Below are positions 1 to 9,582 of a stretch of 64,000 bases of DNA, piece by piece. Position 1 is the stretch's first letter. Each line of letters opens with the position of its first letter. The stretch is from the NCBI GenBank assembly GCA_021774735.1, contig JAJFIS010000009.1, positions 1 through 64,000 of the forward strand, read 5' to 3'. The stretch comes from Alphaproteobacteria bacterium (lineage in GTDB: Bacteria > Pseudomonadota > Alphaproteobacteria > Sphingomonadales > Kordiimonadaceae). The notes under the pieces are model-generated. The model worked only from the letters and a program-made list of their open reading frames with translations. It had not been told where the DNA came from and did not search any database. The position numbers were made by a program, and so were the translations under genes.

Positions 1-74
1 CTTTTATCACCGCGCAAAGCAGCTAGCGCTACTTTCTTCTTAAAGGCGGTCGTAAGTGTGCGTCGTTTTGTCAT
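1..74 (-). CDS. IS3-family transposase OrfA, N-terminus only (runs off left edge)
   Basis: Only the first 24 codons are inside the window; the gene continues beyond position 1. They read MTKRRTLTTAFKKKVALAAL followed by RGDK. This is the typical start of IS3-family OrfA proteins, whose N-terminal helix-turn-helix binds the terminal inverted repeats. The ATG at 74 is preceded by GGAGA (81-85) at good spacing. In complete elements OrfA is joined to the OrfB integrase by frameshifting; that part cannot be checked here. The assignment rests on a short but distinctive N-terminus. Confidence 0.7.
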   Translation of the reverse strand, partial: MTKRRTLTTAFKKKVALAALRGDK

Positions 75-84
75 TTTATGTCTC

Positions 85-104
85 CGATTCAATGGTCGGA
101 TACA
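85..104 (-). repeat. Possible terminal inverted repeat of the IS3-type element
   Basis: Read on the minus strand, the DNA just upstream of the transposase start begins TGTATCCGACC. IS3-family ends usually start with TG and lie tens of bases before orfA, so position 104 is a candidate outer end. The other end is outside the window, so neither the repeat nor the target duplication can be verified. Confidence 0.3.
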
Positions 105-187
105 CCTTAGCAGACTGTACAGTTTTTTAGGACCAGCTCAATGGAAGTTGGGAGCCTGTAATTTATTGCAAGGGAAAGAACGTTCAA

Positions 188-1507
188 ATGTTGCAAGTAA
201 AAGAATCGTTCAAAGAAATATTGGTTATTGAAGACACCACTTTTTTTACTAAAGTAATTCACAGTAGACTGAAGCAGATAGTTGATATTCATGTTGCATG
301 TGTAGATTCTATGGCTGCAGCAATGACACATCTCGAAAATAAAAATGCCGACGATGTATTGTGTTTGAGCGACATGAACTTGCCTGATGCACCAAACGGC
401 GAGGCCATAAACAAGTTAACTGAATTTGGTTTTCCTACTATCGTATTCACAGGAAACTATAGTGCAGCAATGCGCGATAAAATATTAAAGCTGGGCATAA
501 TTGATTATGTAACAAAAGAAAGCCCGGCTACCCTCGATTATTTAGCATCAGTTGTAAATCGCGTTATACGCAACCGCAGCATCACAGCAATGGTGATTGA
601 CGATTCTAAAACCAGCCGTAAATATCTCTCCAGCATACTCGAGCGATTTCAATTGAATGTAATAACGGCCAAAGATGGTGAAGACGCACTGAATAAATTG
701 AGTGATCAGCCGGATATCAAGCTTATCGTAACCGACTATAACATGCCAAATATGGATGGTTTCGAGTTAATAAAAGAGATCAGAAAAGAATGGTCGAAAG
801 AAAAATTGGCTATTATTGGATTGTCCGCCAGCGACCAGCCCGGCCTCAGCGCTAAATTCATAAAAATCGGCGCTGACGATTTCATTAATAAGAATTTTGA
901 AATTGAAGAACTTATGTGCCGAATTCAAAAGAATCTGGATAACCTTGACCAACTAGACACATTACATCGATCGGCAACAACCGACTATTTAACCGGCCTT
1001 TACAATCGCAGATATTTCTATGACATGGGTGAAAATATAGTTGCGGCAGGGAAAAACAGGGGCTCCCCAGCAGTGTTTGCCATGATCGACATTGATAAAT
1101 TTAAAAATGTGAATGACACCTATGGCCATGATGCAGGCGACCTCGTTCTTGTTGAATTTGCAAAAATTATAAAAGAAAAAGTAGGTATTACTGATTTGCC
1201 CGCACGCCTTGGCGGTGAGGAATTTTGCATTTTGTTTGCGGCTGCTGACCCTGCGTATATATCTGACTTTTTTAATCAGCTCTTGAACAATATTTGTACG
1301 ACCAATTTCAATATCGGTGACCAAACCATAAACATTTCAGCAAGTATCGGCATTGTGTTGGTTGGTGGCGCGTTAGAAGACGCCATTGCTGCATCCGATG
1401 AACTATTATATCAGGCAAAAGAAAATGGACGAAACCGTGCCATTATCGATGTTGGGTCTACAACACCTTTATCCACTATCAAAGGCCCACCAGGATTTCA
1501 TTATTAG
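188..1507 (+). CDS. Response regulator with two REC domains and a GGDEF diguanylate cyclase domain (PleD-like)
   Basis: A 439-aa cytoplasmic protein predicted to make cyclic di-GMP from two GTP. REC1 spans about residues 10-125, with an acidic pair E15/D16 and candidate phospho-acceptor D62. REC2 spans about 133-250, with D138/D139, acceptor D183 in VTDYNMPNMDGFE and K235. The GGDEF domain spans about 262-425 with active-site GGEEF at 342-346. The domain order is that of PleD. The RxxD product-inhibition site before GGEEF reads GITD, so its arginine is missing; feedback by c-di-GMP may therefore be weak. The start at 188 has AGGGA upstream at long spacing. It lies next to an IS end, which could affect its expression. 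Confidence 0.9.
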   Translation: MLQVKESFKEILVIEDTTFFTKVIHSRLKQIVDIHVACVDSMAAAMTHLENKNADDVLCLSDMNLPDAPNGEAINKLTEFGFPTIVFTGNYSAAMRDKILKLGIIDYVTKESPATLDYLASVVNRVIRNRSITAMVIDDSKTSRKYLSSILERFQLNVITAKDGEDALNKLSDQPDIKLIVTDYNMPNMDGFELIKEIRKEWSKEKLAIIGLSASDQPGLSAKFIKIGADDFINKNFEIEELMCRIQKNLDNLDQLDTLHRSATTDYLTGLYNRRYFYDMGENIVAAGKNRGSPAVFAMIDIDKFKNVNDTYGHDAGDLVLVEFAKIIKEKVGITDLPARLGGEEFCILFAAADPAYISDFFNQLLNNICTTNFNIGDQTINISASIGIVLVGGALEDAIAASDELLYQAKENGRNRAIIDVGSTTPLSTIKGPPGFHY

Positions 1508-1526
1508 CACTGAATTGGCACAATAA

Positions 1527-1552
1527 AAAACCCCAGCGTGAACCGGGGTTTT
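1527..1552. terminator. Bidirectional intrinsic terminator between the GGDEF gene and ssb
   Basis: AAAACCCC (1527-1534) pairs with GGGGTTTT (1545-1552) around a 10-nt loop. The A-run and T-run on the two sides let it work for the plus-strand diguanylate cyclase gene and for the minus-strand ssb. Confidence 0.75.
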
Positions 1553-1578
1553 GTCGTCTTTAAGGATATTACCAGTCT

Positions 1579-2088
1579 CTAGAACGGGATTTCGTCGTCT
1601 AGGTCGCCGCCGCCGAAGCCTTTGTTTTGCTGGCCACCCGCTTGTTGTCCGCCGCCCTGTTGGTCACCACCGTAACTACCGCCAGATTGGCCCCCTGATT
1701 GACCACCGCCATAACCGCCACCGCCTTGATTATCACCGCGACCGTCTAACATGGTAAGCTCACCGCGGAAGCGCTGCAAAACGATCTCGGTAGAATATTT
1801 TTCAGCGCCGCTCTGGTCGGTCCATTTACGGGTCTGTAATTGGCCTTCAATATAAACTTTTGAGCCCTTTTTAAGGTAGTTCTGCGCCACTTTGGCTAAA
1901 TTCTCATTAAAGATGACCACACGGTGCCACTCGGTTTTTTCGCGGCGCTCGCCTGTGTTGCGATCTTTCCAGCTTTCACTGGTGGCGATGCTTAAATTAA
2001 CCACCGGGTTACCGTCCCCCATGGTGCGGCTTTCCGGGTCGCGGCCCAAATTGCCGATTATCATTACTTTGTTTAAACTACCGGCCAT
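1579..2088 (-). CDS. ssb: Single-stranded DNA-binding protein
   Basis: A 169-aa SSB that coats single-stranded DNA in replication, repair and recombination. The OB-fold covers about residues 1-112. W54 and F60, the base-stacking residues of E. coli SSB, fall at the same positions. A Gly/Gln-rich disordered linker (about 114-160) leads to the acidic tip DDEIPF, which docks SSB partner proteins. It is transcribed away from a secreted-protein gene and uvrA; a perfect GTTC-N7-GTTC SOS box (2231-2245) lies in the shared upstream region, so damage induction through LexA is likely. Family assignment is secure. Confidence 0.98.
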   Translation of the reverse strand: MAGSLNKVMIIGNLGRDPESRTMGDGNPVVNLSIATSESWKDRNTGERREKTEWHRVVIFNENLAKVAQNYLKKGSKVYIEGQLQTRKWTDQSGAEKYSTEIVLQRFRGELTMLDGRGDNQGGGGYGGGQSGGQSGGSYGGDQQGGGQQAGGQQNKGFGGGDLDDEIPF

Positions 2089-2230
2089 AAAAGCCCCCTC
2101 TATGAATAAATTATTTTCAATCTACGCCGTAAAGCCGCAGAATCATTATGTGTCGCACTTTATACCAGTCCCAAAAATCTCGCTACAGCATAATGATGAG
2201 GAAGAGAATATTCACTTCCCAGTCATTTTT

Positions 2231-2245
2231 GTTCTTTATTTGTTC
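2231..2245. promoter_or_regulatory. LexA (SOS) box between ssb and the DUF1579-like/uvrA genes
   Basis: GTTC TTTATTT GTTC is an exact match to the alphaproteobacterial LexA direct repeat GTTC-N7-GTTC. It lies 43 bases before the plus-strand gene at 2289 and 143 bases before ssb. A possible plus-strand promoter, TTTGTT (2228-2233) with TATAGG (2251-2256), would be overlapped by it. Sharing of one SOS box by ssb and uvrA is well known in proteobacteria. Confidence 0.85.
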
Positions 2246-2288
2246 CATTTTATAGGCTAATGTCAAGGGGACAGTTAAGGAAAGATAA

Positions 2289-2840
2289 ATGAAAATAATA
2301 TTGACCATGATTTTACTGAGCTTTGCGACCGTTGGGCTTAGCGCGCAAAATACCCCTTCCCCCAATATTTGCGAAGATGACCCGCGCTTCAATCAGTTTG
2401 ATTTCTGGCTCGGGGATTGGCGAGTGACGGACCGCGCCAAGGGCGACTTTCAAGGTACCAATAAAATCACCAAGGCAGAAAAAGGCTGTCTGATCTTTGA
2501 ACATTGGACTAGCAAAGCAGGGAACACAGGTTCCTCGATAAACTATTATAATCCGAACTTGGATGAATGGCGGCAAATATGGGTATCCAATGGCTATAGC
2601 ATTGATATTAAGGGTAAACTAGAAAATGGCTCCATGACATTAATTGGCAAAATTCATTATTATAAAACAGGAAAGTCCTTTCCTTTCAAAGGTACATGGA
2701 CCTACGAGTCTGACGGCACAGTGCGCCAGCATTTTGAGCAATATGACGTAAATAGCGATGCATGGAAAGTCTGGTTTGATGGACGTTACACCCGATCAGA
2801 TGGTGCGAATGGAACCACTGCGGTGCCCAAAGATCAATGA
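2289..2840 (+). CDS. Secreted DUF1579-like protein of unknown function
   Basis: A 183-aa protein with a clear signal peptide (residues 1-19, cleavage near LSA-QN), so probably periplasmic or exported. The mature part starts with the FDFWLGDWRV segment typical of DUF1579-like beta-barrel proteins and is rich in aromatic residues throughout (FEHW, INYYNP, IWVSNGY, GTWTYESDG). No catalytic motif is recognised. The ribosome-binding site AAGGAAAG sits 5 bases before the ATG. The gene lies between ssb and uvrA, directly behind the SOS box and 86 bases before uvrA, so it is probably co-transcribed with uvrA. A role in damage responses is inferred from position only. Confidence 0.75.
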   Translation: MKIILTMILLSFATVGLSAQNTPSPNICEDDPRFNQFDFWLGDWRVTDRAKGDFQGTNKITKAEKGCLIFEHWTSKAGNTGSSINYYNPNLDEWRQIWVSNGYSIDIKGKLENGSMTLIGKIHYYKTGKSFPFKGTWTYESDGTVRQHFEQYDVNSDAWKVWFDGRYTRSDGANGTTAVPKDQ

Positions 2841-2926
2841 TTTGACGGACTAGCGACAGATTATTTGATTTTACCTGTCACAGCACTCTATAAGAAGCAA
2901 GATTTTACCCTCTGGATTGATAAGCC

Positions 2927-5809
2927 ATGCTCACTGAAATTTCTGTTCGCGGCGCTCGTGAACATAATCTAAAAGATATTGATGTTGATATCCCTCGCGA
3001 CAAACTAGTTGTCATCACGGGGCTTAGCGGCAGTGGCAAGTCATCGCTCGCCTTTGATACGATCTATGCCGAGGGCCAACGACGCTACGTAGAAAGCTTG
3101 TCGGCCTATGCTCGCCAGTTCCTTGAGCTGATGCAAAAGCCCGACGTGGACCATATTGAGGGGCTATCCCCTGCTATTTCCATCGAGCAGAAAACAACGT
3201 CCAAAAACCCGCGTTCCACGGTCGGCACTGTCACCGAGATATATGACTATATGCGGCTGCTATGGGCGCGCATCGGGGTGCCCTATTCCCCTGCGACCGG
3301 CTTGCCGATTGAAAGCCAATCAGTTAGCCAGATGGTTGACCGCATCACGGCAATGGACAGTGGCAGCCGGCTTTATCTGCTCGCCCCCATCGTGCGGGGC
3401 CGCAAGGGGGAATACCGCAAGGAATTCGCCGAGCTGCAAAAAAAGGGTTTTCAGCGGGTTAAAGTTGATGAGGTCTTTTACTTGATCGAGGATGTGCCCG
3501 CGCTCGACAAAAAGCTGAAACATACCATCGAAGTGGTGGTTGACCGCTTAGTCATTAAAAGCGGCCTGGAGCAACGCATCGCAGACAGCGTTGAGACCGC
3601 GCTGGAGCTTTCCGATGGCCTGTTGGTGGTGGAAAGCGCTGTAAGCAACGAGGAGAAAGGTGACGCGTCGCCTGAACGTTATGTGCTGTCCGCCAAGTTC
3701 GCCTGCCCTGTCTCTGGTTTCACCATTGAAGAGATTGAGCCAAGGCTGTTCAGTTTCAACAACCCATTTGGTGCCTGCCCTGACTGTGACGGCCTCGGCA
3801 AAAAATTATATTTTGACCCTGAGCTGGCGGTTCCTGACCATTCAAAGTCGATCAACAGCGGCGCGATTGCCCCTTGGTCCAATAAGTCTAACAACCCCTC
3901 GCCTTTTTATTTTCAAGCACTGAAAAGCGTCGCAAGGCACCTTGATATTGACCCCAATACCCCTTGGCAAGAGCTCAATCAAAAACAACGGGATACCTTT
4001 CTGTTTGGCACCGGCAGACAAGCCATCCGTATCGTTTATGCTGACGGTAAAAGCAAGTTCGAGACCCATAAACCCTTTGAAGGTGTGCTTAATAATATTG
4101 AGCGGCGCTGGCGCGAAACCGATAGCAATTGGATGCGCGATGAGCTTAGCCGCTATCAAAGTAGCACGGACTGTGAAACATGTGGTGGGGAACGCCTTAA
4201 AGCCGAGGCTAGAGCGGTTAAAATTGATGGCAACGCCATCAGCGAAGTTACCGTTCTTAGTATCAATGCCGCGCATGAATGGTTCAGCGCCCTGCCGGCA
4301 AAGCTGACGACTAAGCAAAATGCCATTGCCGATAAAATCCTGCGAGAAATTAGCGAGAGACTTGGGTTTCTTGTTAATGTAGGACTTCGCTACTTATCCC
4401 TAAGCCGTTCTTCTGGCACACTATCTGGTGGTGAAAGCCAACGCATTCGCTTAGCTTCTCAAATCGGCTCTGGCCTAACCGGCGTTCTATATGTGCTCGA
4501 TGAGCCTTCGATTGGCCTGCACCAGCGCGATAATGACAAGCTGTTAGAGACACTTAAAAACCTGCGCAATATTGGCAATACGGTGATTGTGGTGGAGCAT
4601 GATGAAGACGCCATTCGCAGCGCTGATTATGTCATTGATATGGGCCCCGGTGCTGGTGAACACGGCGGTGAAATAGTCGCTAAGGGCACCGCTGCAGAGG
4701 TTATCGCCCATCCTGACAGCCTGACCGGGCAATATCTATCGGGCAAGCGCGAAATCCCCATCCCTGAAACGCGCCGCAAAGGGCACAAAAAGAAATTCCT
4801 GACCATTAAAGGGGCGCGAGCGAATAACTTGCAGGATATTGACGCAAGTTTCCCGCTTGGTACCCTAACCTGCGTTACGGGTGTTTCTGGCTCTGGTAAA
4901 TCAACACTAACTATTGAAACGCTTTATAAAGCAGTAGCGCGGCAGCTCAACAAAGCCCGCGCCATCCCCGGTGACCATGATAAAGTTGGCGGTCTGCAAC
5001 ATGTGGACAAAATCGTCGATATCAACCAAAGCCCAATTGGCCGCACGCCGCGCTCTAACCCCGCGACCTATACCGGTGCTTTCACCCCTATCCGCGAATG
5101 GTTCGCCGGACTGCCAGAAGCCAAAGTTCGTGGCTATAAACCCGGCCGTTTCAGCTTTAACGTTAAGGGTGGCCGCTGCGAAAGCTGCCGTGGTGACGGC
5201 ATGATCAAGATCGAAATGCATTTCTTGCCCGATGTTTATGTGCAGTGCGACCAATGCATGGGTAAGCGCTATAACCGCGAAACATTAGAGGTGCACTACC
5301 GGGGCAAGTCCATCGCGGAGGTTCTCGACATGACCGTGGAAGATGGAGTTGAGTTTTTCAAAGCCGTGCCTGCCATTCGTGACAAGCTCGCGATGCTCAA
5401 CCGGGTTGGACTTGGCTATATTCGGGTTGGCCAACAGGCGACAACGCTCTCCGGCGGTGAAGCGCAGCGGGTCAAGCTAGCAAAAGAACTATCCAAACGC
5501 TCTACGGGTAAAACGCTTTATATTTTGGATGAGCCAACAACAGGCCTGCATTTTGAGGATATTCGCAAGCTACTTGAAGTGATCCAAGAATTGGTGGGCC
5601 AAGGCAATACGGTCATCATCATTGAGCATAATCTGGAAGTGATAAAATCCGCTGATTGGCTCATTGATCTAGGCCCTGAAGGCGGCAATGGCGGCGGCTT
5701 TATCATCGCCACTGGCACACCAGAGGATGTCGCGGGCTGCGAGGAGAGCTACACTGGGCATTACCTAAAAATGTTATTTGATAAACGTGCAAATATTGCA
5801 GCCGAGTGA
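2927..5809 (+). CDS. uvrA: Excinuclease ABC subunit A
   Basis: UvrA is the damage-recognition ATPase of nucleotide excision repair and loads UvrB. The 960-aa length fits the family. Two ABC ATPase halves are visible: Walker [10 protein letters not shown] at about 32-40 and GVSGSGKST at about 650; signatures LSGGESQR near 499 and LSGGEAQR near 841. Zinc-binding cysteines occur as CPDCDGLG near 283 and as CESCRGDG paired with CDQCMGKR near 751-780. The gene follows the secreted-protein gene and is probably SOS-controlled from the box at 2231. It ends 10 bases from the convergent patatin gene. Confidence 0.98.
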   Translation: MLTEISVRGAREHNLKDIDVDIPRDKLVVITGLSGSGKSSLAFDTIYAEGQRRYVESLSAYARQFLELMQKPDVDHIEGLSPAISIEQKTTSKNPRSTVGTVTEIYDYMRLLWARIGVPYSPATGLPIESQSVSQMVDRITAMDSGSRLYLLAPIVRGRKGEYRKEFAELQKKGFQRVKVDEVFYLIEDVPALDKKLKHTIEVVVDRLVIKSGLEQRIADSVETALELSDGLLVVESAVSNEEKGDASPERYVLSAKFACPVSGFTIEEIEPRLFSFNNPFGACPDCDGLGKKLYFDPELAVPDHSKSINSGAIAPWSNKSNNPSPFYFQALKSVARHLDIDPNTPWQELNQKQRDTFLFGTGRQAIRIVYADGKSKFETHKPFEGVLNNIERRWRETDSNWMRDELSRYQSSTDCETCGGERLKAEARAVKIDGNAISEVTVLSINAAHEWFSALPAKLTTKQNAIADKILREISERLGFLVNVGLRYLSLSRSSGTLSGGESQRIRLASQIGSGLTGVLYVLDEPSIGLHQRDNDKLLETLKNLRNIGNTVIVVEHDEDAIRSADYVIDMGPGAGEHGGEIVAKGTAAEVIAHPDSLTGQYLSGKREIPIPETRRKGHKKKFLTIKGARANNLQDIDASFPLGTLTCVTGVSGSGKSTLTIETLYKAVARQLNKARAIPGDHDKVGGLQHVDKIVDINQSPIGRTPRSNPATYTGAFTPIREWFAGLPEAKVRGYKPGRFSFNVKGGRCESCRGDGMIKIEMHFLPDVYVQCDQCMGKRYNRETLEVHYRGKSIAEVLDMTVEDGVEFFKAVPAIRDKLAMLNRVGLGYIRVGQQATTLSGGEAQRVKLAKELSKRSTGKTLYILDEPTTGLHFEDIRKLLEVIQELVGQGNTVIIIEHNLEVIKSADWLIDLGPEGGNGGGFIIATGTPEDVAGCEESYTGHYLKMLFDKRANIAAE

Positions 5810-5819
5810 TAGTCTATCC

Positions 5820-6893
5820 CTAACCAGCTTGGGGTTTATTTAAAGCCTCAAGCTTACCCTCATCACTCATAAGCCATTTAAAATAAGTTTCTGCACCTTC
5901 CTCACCCCACTTCATCAATGCAGTTTTTTGGGCCTTGTCTAAGTTAAAATCGAGCGTGCTAATATCATGTGTGTTGATGTAAATAGTCCTATGCCAATCA
6001 TCACTGTGTAAATGTGCACTATCCTGCGAGGCTAAGGCTGTGTTCAAAAGTATAGGAAAATAGTCAATTACGCTATGTATCGGTTGTTTTGGTGGCTGCT
6101 TCCCTTCTCTAAACATAGCGACATCTGCTGCTGAATCTAACCTAACTCCAAGGGTTTGGGCGTTATAAACATAAGGCCAGCGGGAATCATCGGGAAAGTC
6201 TTCGCCGCTACGGTCAACGTAGGCTTTGTTCATGTCTTCATAATATTTTTTTGGCAGTGCATAGGCATTTTGCTCGGCTTTTGAAATATACCTGCGATGG
6301 TCATATAGTTTCACCGGATAATTACGAAGCACACCTCCATCGACAAAATATTCACCATCAGTTTTTACAGCTTCGAAAAACATCGGAAATGACATACTTT
6401 TTCGAACTGCATCAATAATTTTAATATCTTTGGTTTCTTCAAACGCATTGGAAAATACATAGCTAATACTGCGTGACAAGTTAGTGGCACATACTGTCAA
6501 TTCCGGACAACTGTTGGTCTTGGCCCAAACATTATGTTCCGCAAAAGTCATATTGCGGTTGCCCGTTTTCTCTTCAATCAAATCACCAATCCAAGTCCTG
6601 AAAAAATTACCTTTATACAGTCCATAGCGCCTTAGAAATCTATACACGCGACCAAAAAGCCACCAACCACCATCCATGAAGTCTTTAAAATCTAAGCCAC
6701 GAAGAATTTCTTCTTGTTCATCATGGCTATAGCCAAAAGCTATTAACACTGCATTTATCGCACCGGCTGAGGTGCCGCCAACACGCTCAACAGTGTCCAT
6801 AACGCTGTATTTATCCAGAACCCTAAGCATGCCAACAAATGCAATACCCTTTACGCCGCCGCCTTCAAGAACCAAATTACGAAATGTTTGCAT
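5820..6893 (-). CDS. Patatin-like phospholipase
   Basis: A 357-aa serine acyl-hydrolase of the patatin family, predicted to deacylate membrane or storage lipids. The oxyanion loop GGGVKG is at residues 11-16, the nucleophile elbow GTSAG at 40-44 (Ser42), and the catalytic Asp185 is in VDGGVLRNYP, so the Ser-Asp dyad is intact. No signal peptide is visible, which suggests a cytoplasmic enzyme or export by another route; patatins occur both as housekeeping lipases and as secreted toxins of the ExoU type. It converges on uvrA with almost no spacer. The substrate cannot be predicted. Confidence 0.9.
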   Translation of the reverse strand: MQTFRNLVLEGGGVKGIAFVGMLRVLDKYSVMDTVERVGGTSAGAINAVLIAFGYSHDEQEEILRGLDFKDFMDGGWWLFGRVYRFLRRYGLYKGNFFRTWIGDLIEEKTGNRNMTFAEHNVWAKTNSCPELTVCATNLSRSISYVFSNAFEETKDIKIIDAVRKSMSFPMFFEAVKTDGEYFVDGGVLRNYPVKLYDHRRYISKAEQNAYALPKKYYEDMNKAYVDRSGEDFPDDSRWPYVYNAQTLGVRLDSAADVAMFREGKQPPKQPIHSVIDYFPILLNTALASQDSAHLHSDDWHRTIYINTHDISTLDFNLDKAQKTALMKWGEEGAETYFKWLMSDEGKLEALNKPQAG

Positions 6894-6957
6894 GATGTCT
6901 CCCCTAAGTCGTACATATAAGGATAATATACCATTTATTGGAGTAAAATGCTAGTCT

Positions 6958-7497
6958 TCAGAAACTACTGCCCGGGCCCTTTAAGAATTCTAATTCCTCA
7001 GCAGTGCTTTGCCGCCCAAGCGCTTCATTACGGTGTGGGTAGCGGCCAAAGCGGTCGATGATGGCTTTATGGCGCTGCTCAAAGTCTAAATTGCCCTCCA
7101 GCCCGGGAAGGGAAAAAATCTTCACCGCCTGCTCGTGAACCTTAGCGCTTTCACTATGCATATAGGGCATGACCAAAAAGGGCTTCTGTGCGTCAGTGAT
7201 ATTCTCCAACGCCCCTGCCCGCACGGCCTCCTGTGACAATGCCAGCGCCAAGGGGTCCGCTTTAAAAGCATCAGCGTGACCGCGAAACATATTGCGGGAA
7301 AATTGATCAAGCAGAATAACTTCAGCCAATCGCCCTTCTGCACAGTCGCGCCATGACCACAACTCCCCCGCAACTGCATAATGATATGCCCTAAGGAACT
7401 TCTCTCTAATTAAAGCATCAAATTCAGGGTCCTTTTGCCACCAGCTTTTTGGGCCGTGGTCTTTAAACCAAAAATGGATCACTTCGCTATACTGCAC
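6958..7497 (-). CDS. DUF924 family protein
   Basis: The family is recognised from FWF near the start, LDQFSRNMFRG, the HSE motif in PYMHSESAKVHEQ and RFGRYPHRNEALGRQST near the end. It is an all-helical, TPR-like fold of unknown biochemical role, usually about 180-190 aa. I place the start at the GTG at 7497 (179 aa): it has AGAGG 8 bases upstream and begins seven residues before FWF as in relatives. A longer reading from the GTG at 7599 adds 34 unconserved residues with a poor ribosome-binding site. It is divergent from trmFO. Confidence 0.85.
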   Translation of the reverse strand: MQYSEVIHFWFKDHGPKSWWQKDPEFDALIREKFLRAYHYAVAGELWSWRDCAEGRLAEVILLDQFSRNMFRGHADAFKADPLALALSQEAVRAGALENITDAQKPFLVMPYMHSESAKVHEQAVKIFSLPGLEGNLDFEQRHKAIIDRFGRYPHRNEALGRQSTAEELEFLKGPGSSF

Positions 7498-7634
7498 CAG
7501 AAACACCTCTGCTCTAATTCTATTTTCTTCACTATCACTTAGTAAGTCAGTTAAGGCGAGCACTATCAATGAAATTTCGCGCCTGCTAGCGCTATTCACT
7601 TTCTTTTCGCTGCGATATATGGCACATCCCGCCC

Positions 7635-8999
7635 ATGGAAAATATTGTGAATAAAGTTGATCCCATCCACATCATTGGCGGCGGCTTAGCAGGCAGTGAA
7701 GCCGCTTGGCAGTGCGCTAAAGCTGGCGTTCCTGTAATATTGCATGAAATGCGCCCCGAGCAGAAAACCAACGCCCATGTCACGGACGGACTGGCTGAGT
7801 TGGTATGCTCGAACAGTTTCCGCTCTGACGACGCTGAAAATAACGCTGTGGGCCTATTGCACGCTGAAATGCGCTTGGCCGGTTCGCTTATTATGGCAGC
7901 AGCAGACCGTAATAAAGTGCCAGCTGGTAGTGCGCTGGCCGTGGACCGGGAAGAATTTTCAAAAGATGTAGAGGCCAAGCTGACCGAGCATCCGCTGATC
8001 ACCATTGAGCGTAAAGAGATCGCAGGCCTGCCGCCGGAAAGTTGGGACAATGTCATCATCGCCACCGGGCCTTTGACATCGCCAGCGCTCAGCGAGGCAA
8101 TATTGTCGCTATCCGGCGAAAATAGCCTCGCCTTTTTCGATGCTATCGCGCCTATTGTTTATAAAGACAGCATCAACTTTGACATAGCATGGTTCCAAAG
8201 CCGCTATGACAAAGGTGACGGGGCTGATTATATAAACTGCCCCATGAGCGAAGATGAGTATAACGCTTTCATCGAAGCCTTAAATGGCTCTGACAAGACC
8301 GCGTTTAAAGAATGGGAAAAAGATACGCCCTACTTTGAAGGCTGTATGCCCATCGAAGTAATGGCCGAGCGTGGCCATGATACCCTGCGCTTTGGCCCGA
8401 TGAAGCCTGTGGGACTGATGGACGCGCGGGTAGGCAAACAGGCGCATGCAGTGGTGCAACTGCGCCAAGACAACCAGCTCGGCACACTTTATAATATCGT
8501 TGGGTTCCAGACCAAGATGAAATACGGCGAGCAGGCGCAGACATTGAAGATGATACCAGGGCTAGAAAATGCTGAATTCGCCCGCCTCGGTGGCTTGCAC
8601 CGCAATACATTTCTCAACAGCCCCAAAGTGCTAGATGGCTCCTTGCGGCTGAAAGCGGCGCCGCGCCTGCGCTTTGCCGGGCAAATTACCGGTGTTGAAG
8701 GTTACGTTGAAAGTTCGGCCATGGGCTTAATAGCAGGCCGCTTTGCCGCTGCAGAACGATTGGGTGAAACCATTACAGCCCCGCCCGCGACAACGGCTTT
8801 TGGTGCCTTAATTAACCACATCACTGGCGGAGCGGATGCAAAAAGCTTTCAGCCAATGAATGTGAACTTTGGCCTGTTCCCGCCAGTGGATTTGAAAGGC
8901 AAAAAGAAAATCCGCAAAAAAGAGCGCCGGCCAATGATGTCAGCCCGTGCCCTTAAAGATTTTAATATATGGCTGAACGGCGATAGCGAGCAGACCTAA
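7635..8999 (+). CDS. trmFO: Methylenetetrahydrofolate--tRNA-(uracil-5-)-methyltransferase
   Basis: TrmFO makes 5-methyluridine at position 54 of the tRNA T-loop, using methylene-THF as carbon donor and FAD as cofactor. The 454-aa protein starts with the FAD-binding [11 protein letters not shown] (residues 15-25). The conserved CSNSFRSDD holds the catalytic cysteine (C58 here, equivalent to C53 in B. subtilis), and [12 protein letters not shown] near 237 holds the second conserved cysteine. The end has the basic segment common in the family. It runs tail-to-tail with the TPR gene, 7 bases apart. Note the separate SAM-dependent RumA/TrmA-type gene at 57007. Confidence 0.97.
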   Translation: MENIVNKVDPIHIIGGGLAGSEAAWQCAKAGVPVILHEMRPEQKTNAHVTDGLAELVCSNSFRSDDAENNAVGLLHAEMRLAGSLIMAAADRNKVPAGSALAVDREEFSKDVEAKLTEHPLITIERKEIAGLPPESWDNVIIATGPLTSPALSEAILSLSGENSLAFFDAIAPIVYKDSINFDIAWFQSRYDKGDGADYINCPMSEDEYNAFIEALNGSDKTAFKEWEKDTPYFEGCMPIEVMAERGHDTLRFGPMKPVGLMDARVGKQAHAVVQLRQDNQLGTLYNIVGFQTKMKYGEQAQTLKMIPGLENAEFARLGGLHRNTFLNSPKVLDGSLRLKAAPRLRFAGQITGVEGYVESSAMGLIAGRFAAAERLGETITAPPATTAFGALINHITGGADAKSFQPMNVNFGLFPPVDLKGKKKIRKKERRPMMSARALKDFNIWLNGDSEQT

Positions 9000-9006
9000 T
9001 CAGCTC

Positions 9007-9489
9007 TTAGCTATTGCCCTCAGCTTCACGGTCACCCGCGTCTTGTACTGCATGCCATGTCTCGATTGCGATTTCAACATCGTCTAAAGCTCTACACCCA
9101 TCACCGCATATACGGGCGAGGCGATCACGATTTTTATTGGCACGATTAATAAGGCCGCGACGTAGAAAAGCCAGCGCTTGCAAACGCAGTGCCCCCGTAT
9201 CATTGGGCTCAATCTCCAAAGCCTTACGATAAAAACGCAGACCACGGCCAACACGGTCAAGCCCTTCATAAACTTGGCCTAAGCCCACATAGGCAGTGCC
9301 GTTTTTAGGGTTCGCTACCAAGGCCCGCTCATAAAGTTCTTTTGCATCATCATAGGCGCCCGTGCTTAAAGCAGCATCCGCCTGTTCAACCAGCGCCTTG
9401 GAGACCTCTTGGTATGATTTCGAGGTTTGAGCCAAGCTGATAGATGAAACCATCAAACCTGCTACTATCGCCATAATTAATTTACGCAC
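9007..9489 (-). CDS. Secreted tetratricopeptide-repeat protein
   Basis: A 160-aa protein with a signal peptide (residues 1-20, ending SLA-QT) and at least two TPR units: one around 33-63 with GAYDDAKELYERALVANPKN, and one around 64-97 with VGRGLRFYRKALEIEPND. TPRs mediate protein-protein contacts, so a periplasmic scaffold role is likely. The start is a GTG with GGGAG 8 bases upstream. Two cysteines near the end (CGDGC) could form a disulfide. The partner is unknown. It is on the same strand as the rsmB-like gene but 93 bases downstream. Confidence 0.8.
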   Translation of the reverse strand: MRKLIMAIVAGLMVSSISLAQTSKSYQEVSKALVEQADAALSTGAYDDAKELYERALVANPKNGTAYVGLGQVYEGLDRVGRGLRFYRKALEIEPNDTGALRLQALAFLRRGLINRANKNRDRLARICGDGCRALDDVEIAIETWHAVQDAGDREAEGNS

Positions 9490-9582
9490 TTACTTATCTC
9501 CCAGCATAATCAGCCCAATTGGCCAATTTGCATCTAGTATCTACCCTATTTAGCGGCATTTTTACGGCGAAAACCACCAAAA

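Noticed and set aside
2089-2288. Small plus-strand frame from within ssb to the SOS region
   Set aside because: It starts inside ssb in another frame and has no recognisable protein; it is a shadow of ssb.
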